Shown here in pieces: positions 62,183-64,000 of a stretch of DNA of 64,000 nucleotides. The translations under genes and the position numbers were made by a program. The notes below the pieces were generated by a model. That model did not search any database and had not been told where the DNA came from. It saw only the letters and a program-made list of their open reading frames with translations. Every line of letters begins with the position of its first letter. Position 1 is the stretch's first letter. The stretch is from Bog-756 sp963703145 (lineage in GTDB: Bacteria; Actinomycetota; Acidimicrobiia; Acidimicrobiales; RAAP-2), in assembly GCA_963703145.1 (NCBI GenBank), contig OY969793.1, forward strand, positions 3,844,001 to 3,908,000. Direction: 5' to 3'.

Positions 62183-62922
62183 CGGGGTCCCTCTCTGGGC
62201 TCGTCCAGGTGATGGGGCACCATGATGTCTGAGGCCTCCGCAGGGGTGAATCCGGGGTAGAGGGCCACGATCACGGCCACGGCGAGGACGCCACCGACCA
62301 CCTGGGCGGCGATGAACGCCGGTCCCGACGACGGGGCGATGCCGGCGAACGTGTTCGACACCATCCGGCCGACGGTGATGGCCGGGTTGGCGAAGCTGGT
62401 CGAGCTGGTGAAGAAGTAGGCGGCACCGATGTAGGCGCCCACGGCCGCCGGTGTCACGTGGGACCGCCCACTTCTGGCCAGGGCGAAGATGACCAGCACC
62501 AGGCCCAGGGTGGCCACCACCTCGGACAGGGCGTGGGCCGGTGACGCCCGGTGGTGCGTCGAGACGCTGATGGCCGCTTTGGAGAACATCAGGTTGGCGA
62601 GGACCGCTCCGGCCAGACAGCCGACCACCTGGACGGGCAGGTAGGCGGCCGCAGTTCGCCAACGCACCCCGCCGAAGGCGGCGTCCACGAACGACACGAT
62701 CGGGTTCAGATGGCCGCCTGATACCGGCCCGACCATCAAGATGATGGCGTAGAGACCTGCGGCGGTGGCCGCGGCATTCTCGAACAGCTCCAGGCCGGGA
62801 TTGCCCGGGGAGAGCTGCTGGGCGGCGATCCCGGACCCGACCACGACGGCACAGAGGAACGCACTGCCGAGCAGTTCGGCAACCAGCCGCCGCCACAGGG
62901 CCGGCTCGCTCGACGGCCTCAC
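62179..62922 (-). CDS. Aquaporin-family channel (AqpS-like) of the ars operon
   Basis: A 247-residue MIP-family membrane protein with six hydrophobic segments. The two half-helix motifs read GGHLNPIVSF and SFANPAITVGR (NPI and NPA). Aquaglyceroporins in ars operons (AqpS) let arsenite or methylarsenicals out of the cell, replacing an ArsB pump. GTG 62922 is the first good start; the preceding gene ends at 62942. ATGA overlap with arsC. Confidence 0.9.
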   Translation of the reverse strand: MRPSSEPALWRRLVAELLGSAFLCAVVVGSGIAAQQLSPGNPGLELFENAAATAAGLYAIILMVGPVSGGHLNPIVSFVDAAFGGVRWRTAAAYLPVQVVGCLAGAVLANLMFSKAAISVSTHHRASPAHALSEVVATLGLVLVIFALARSGRSHVTPAAVGAYIGAAYFFTSSTSFANPAITVGRMVSNTFAGIAPSSGPAFIAAQVVGGVLAVAVIVALYPGFTPAEASDIMVPHHLDEPREGPR

Positions 62923-62941
62923 CCCACTGACCGGGACCGGG

Positions 62942-63349
62942 TCAACAGCACGAGGTCGAACAGCCGAGGTCCGACTCCTCGGGTGCATCGGCCAAGACGG
63001 TGTAGACCTCCCACGGGGCGCCGTCCGGGCTGGTCACCCAGGCCTTGTCCTGGAGGGCGTAGCAACAGGTCGTTGCGTCCTGGATCTCAGGCGCGAGCCC
63101 CGCAGCCGCCAGGCGCCCGGCGGCACTCTGCACCTGGTCGGGCGTGTCAACCTCGATACCGAGGTGGTTGAGTGGTCCATCACTGTCGACGGTGCCTTCG
63201 ATCAGGACCAGCTTCAGCGGGGGGTCGGCGATGGCGAAGTTGGCGTAGCCCGGGTGCCGCTTGGCCGGCGCGGTGTCGAAGAGCCTCGAGTAGAAGGCCA
63301 CGGCGGCGTCGATGTCGGCCACCGTGAGCGCCAGTTGGATTCGTGCCAT
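62942..63349 (-). CDS. VOC-family CadI/ArsI-like protein
   Basis: 135 residues of the glyoxalase/VOC fold. MARIQLALTVADIDAAVAFY and VLIEGTVDSDGPLNHLGIEV open it; DATTCCYALQDKAWVTSPDG carries the vicinal cysteines typical of ArsI C-As lyases and CadI. It ends CSTSCC, an extra thiol-rich tail. ArsI enzymes break carbon-arsenic bonds of methylarsenite; CadI is its cadmium-induced relative. First gene of the leftward operon, next to the arsR operator. Confidence 0.9.
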   Translation of the reverse strand: MARIQLALTVADIDAAVAFYSRLFDTAPAKRHPGYANFAIADPPLKLVLIEGTVDSDGPLNHLGIEVDTPDQVQSAAGRLAAAGLAPEIQDATTCCYALQDKAWVTSPDGAPWEVYTVLADAPEESDLGCSTSCC

Positions 63350-63374
63350 GTCGGACCTCCGCTAATATTCAAGA

Positions 63375-63410
63375 ACGTCGATTGATCGAGTATCGTCAAT
63401 AGATCGACGT
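63375..63410. promoter_or_regulatory. ArsR operator region between cadI/arsI-like and arsR
   Basis: ACGTCGAT and ATCGACGT are perfect 8-bp arms separated by 20 bases. A second TTGA...TCAA symmetry lies inside. It sits in the AT-rich gap between the divergent genes and is the obvious site for the ArsR repressor. Confidence 0.6.
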
Positions 63411-63444
63411 ATGTCAATATGACGCTGTCCTGAGGAGAGGGCCG

Positions 63445-63786
63445 ATGAGCAAGCCGACCATGGTCCGTGCCGGCGACCAGTGCTGCCCCTCGGTCCTGGC
63501 CGCGCCGCTGGACACGCTCGAGGCTGCCGAGCTGGCCCGGGGGTTCAACGCCCTGTCCGATCCGGTGCGCCTCAAGGTCCTGAGCATCCTGGCCGACTCC
63601 CCGAGCGGAGAGGTCTGCGTCTGCGACTTCGTCGAGCCCCTCGCCAAGAGCCAGCCGACCATCTCGCACCACCTGAAGATCCTGAGCGACGCGGGGCTGG
63701 TCCACGGCGACCGGCGGGGCCGGTGGGTGTGGTACTCGATCGATCGCGAACGGCTCGCCGGCCTCCGGGCGGCCATCGACACCTGA
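63445..63786 (+). CDS. arsR: ArsR-family metal(loid)-responsive repressor
   Basis: 113 residues. GFNALSDPVRLKVLSILADS and SQPTISHHLKILSDAGLVHG form the winged helix. CVCDF in the sensing helix plus DQCCPSV near the N-terminus provide thiol ligands, as in arsenite or cadmium sensors. Which metal(loid) is sensed is not certain. Divergent from the cadI/arsI-aqp-arsC operon, with the operator between. Confidence 0.93.
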   Translation: MSKPTMVRAGDQCCPSVLAAPLDTLEAAELARGFNALSDPVRLKVLSILADSPSGEVCVCDFVEPLAKSQPTISHHLKILSDAGLVHGDRRGRWVWYSIDRERLAGLRAAIDT

Positions 63787-63934
63787 GGTGGCCGCCCTGA
63801 TCACAGGCCGAATTGTGCGACCTGGTCCCAGGGCCCCCACTCTCCGTGACCAAAGCGCCATCCAGGGAAGAAACCGATTGTCACACTTTTGTCACTGGGG
63901 TACCTTTCGGCCGATACCTTGAGGCCGGAGGGCA

Positions 63935-64000
63935 ATGAAACGACTGACGGTCCTGGTGGCCACAGTCCTTGTCGGACTTGCGTTCCTTTCCATCCCGATG
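63935..64000 (+). CDS. Start of a secreted or membrane protein, cut by window edge
   Basis: ATG 63935, after GGAGGGC, opens MKRLTVLVATVLVGLAFLSI, a signal peptide or first membrane helix, and runs off the window. Two direct copies of TTGTCAC lie 45 bases upstream. Nothing more can be said. Confidence 0.5.
   Translation, partial: MKRLTVLVATVLVGLAFLSIPM

Overview
The window looks like chromosome from an uncultured, high-GC actinobacterium, most plausibly of the class Acidimicrobiia. This is inferred from the very high GC content, many GTG starts, tightly overlapping operons (ATGA/GTGA junctions), an actinobacterial-type LexA box upstream of recA, an F420-type luciferase-like oxidoreductase, DevS/DevR-like signalling, and secreted proteins with GYWLVASDGG-type repeats. 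No phage, transposase, plasmid or CRISPR genes were seen. Many genes carry single-base frameshifts with conserved sequence continuing on both sides. They are densest at about 14.6-27.1 kb, with further cases near 1.77, 4.5 and 49.3 kb. I read most of them as assembly or long-read errors, not decay, and list those genes as single CDSs.

Layout. 0-10 kb holds mostly minus-strand housekeeping and regulation: the end of an ArsB/SLC13-type permease, a KimA-like K+ importer, an ArsR-SRPBCC-YCII operon, an HxlR/carboxymuconolactone-decarboxylase divergent pair, GNAT and Nudix enzymes, a HemQ-LarE-NIL operon, and a CIRCE-controlled groL.

10-30.3 kb is a plus-strand envelope island. It encodes two hypothetical envelope proteins, a PstS-like binding protein, a secreted Ig-repeat protein with a WxL-like C-terminus, a DUF916-type partner with a C-terminal membrane anchor, a small anchored protein, a very large Ig-repeat plus GYWLVASDGG-repeat protein, then pstB-pstC-pstA-pstS. 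It ends with a ~900-residue anchored protein with PstS-like features and a sortase-fold protein that has lost its catalytic Cys and His. Almost every gene touches or overlaps the next from 16.5 kb on. I consider this the most likely undescribed system in the window: a WxL-like surface complex built together with a Pst-type importer.

30.4-40.5 kb carries a GATase, a PAS-GGDEF protein, a LuxR-type regulator with a degenerate receiver, a nucleoside-kinase-like P-loop protein, a ThiXYZ/SsuABC-like ABC transporter, a short LuxR-HTH protein, a class I aminotransferase, an MBL-fold hydrolase and tRNA-Ser(GCU). 40.6-46.7 kb is the rimO-pgsA-cinA / DUF3048 / recA block.

46.7-54.4 kb encodes a TAT-exported dimethylformamidase-like protein, an LLM oxidoreductase, a SnoaL-like protein, and two divergent citrate synthases with unusual N-terminal domains (tandem CBS; MerR/excisionase HTH), followed by an SDR and a DUF3054 protein. 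54.5-58.7 kb returns to phosphorus: a secreted purple-acid-phosphatase-like enzyme sharing the surface repeat of the island, then PiT and its DUF47/PhoU-like partner. 58.7-64 kb carries a GAF histidine kinase and NarL-type regulator, a double universal stress protein, and an arsenic/metal cluster (arsC, aquaporin, CadI/ArsI-like, divergent arsR).
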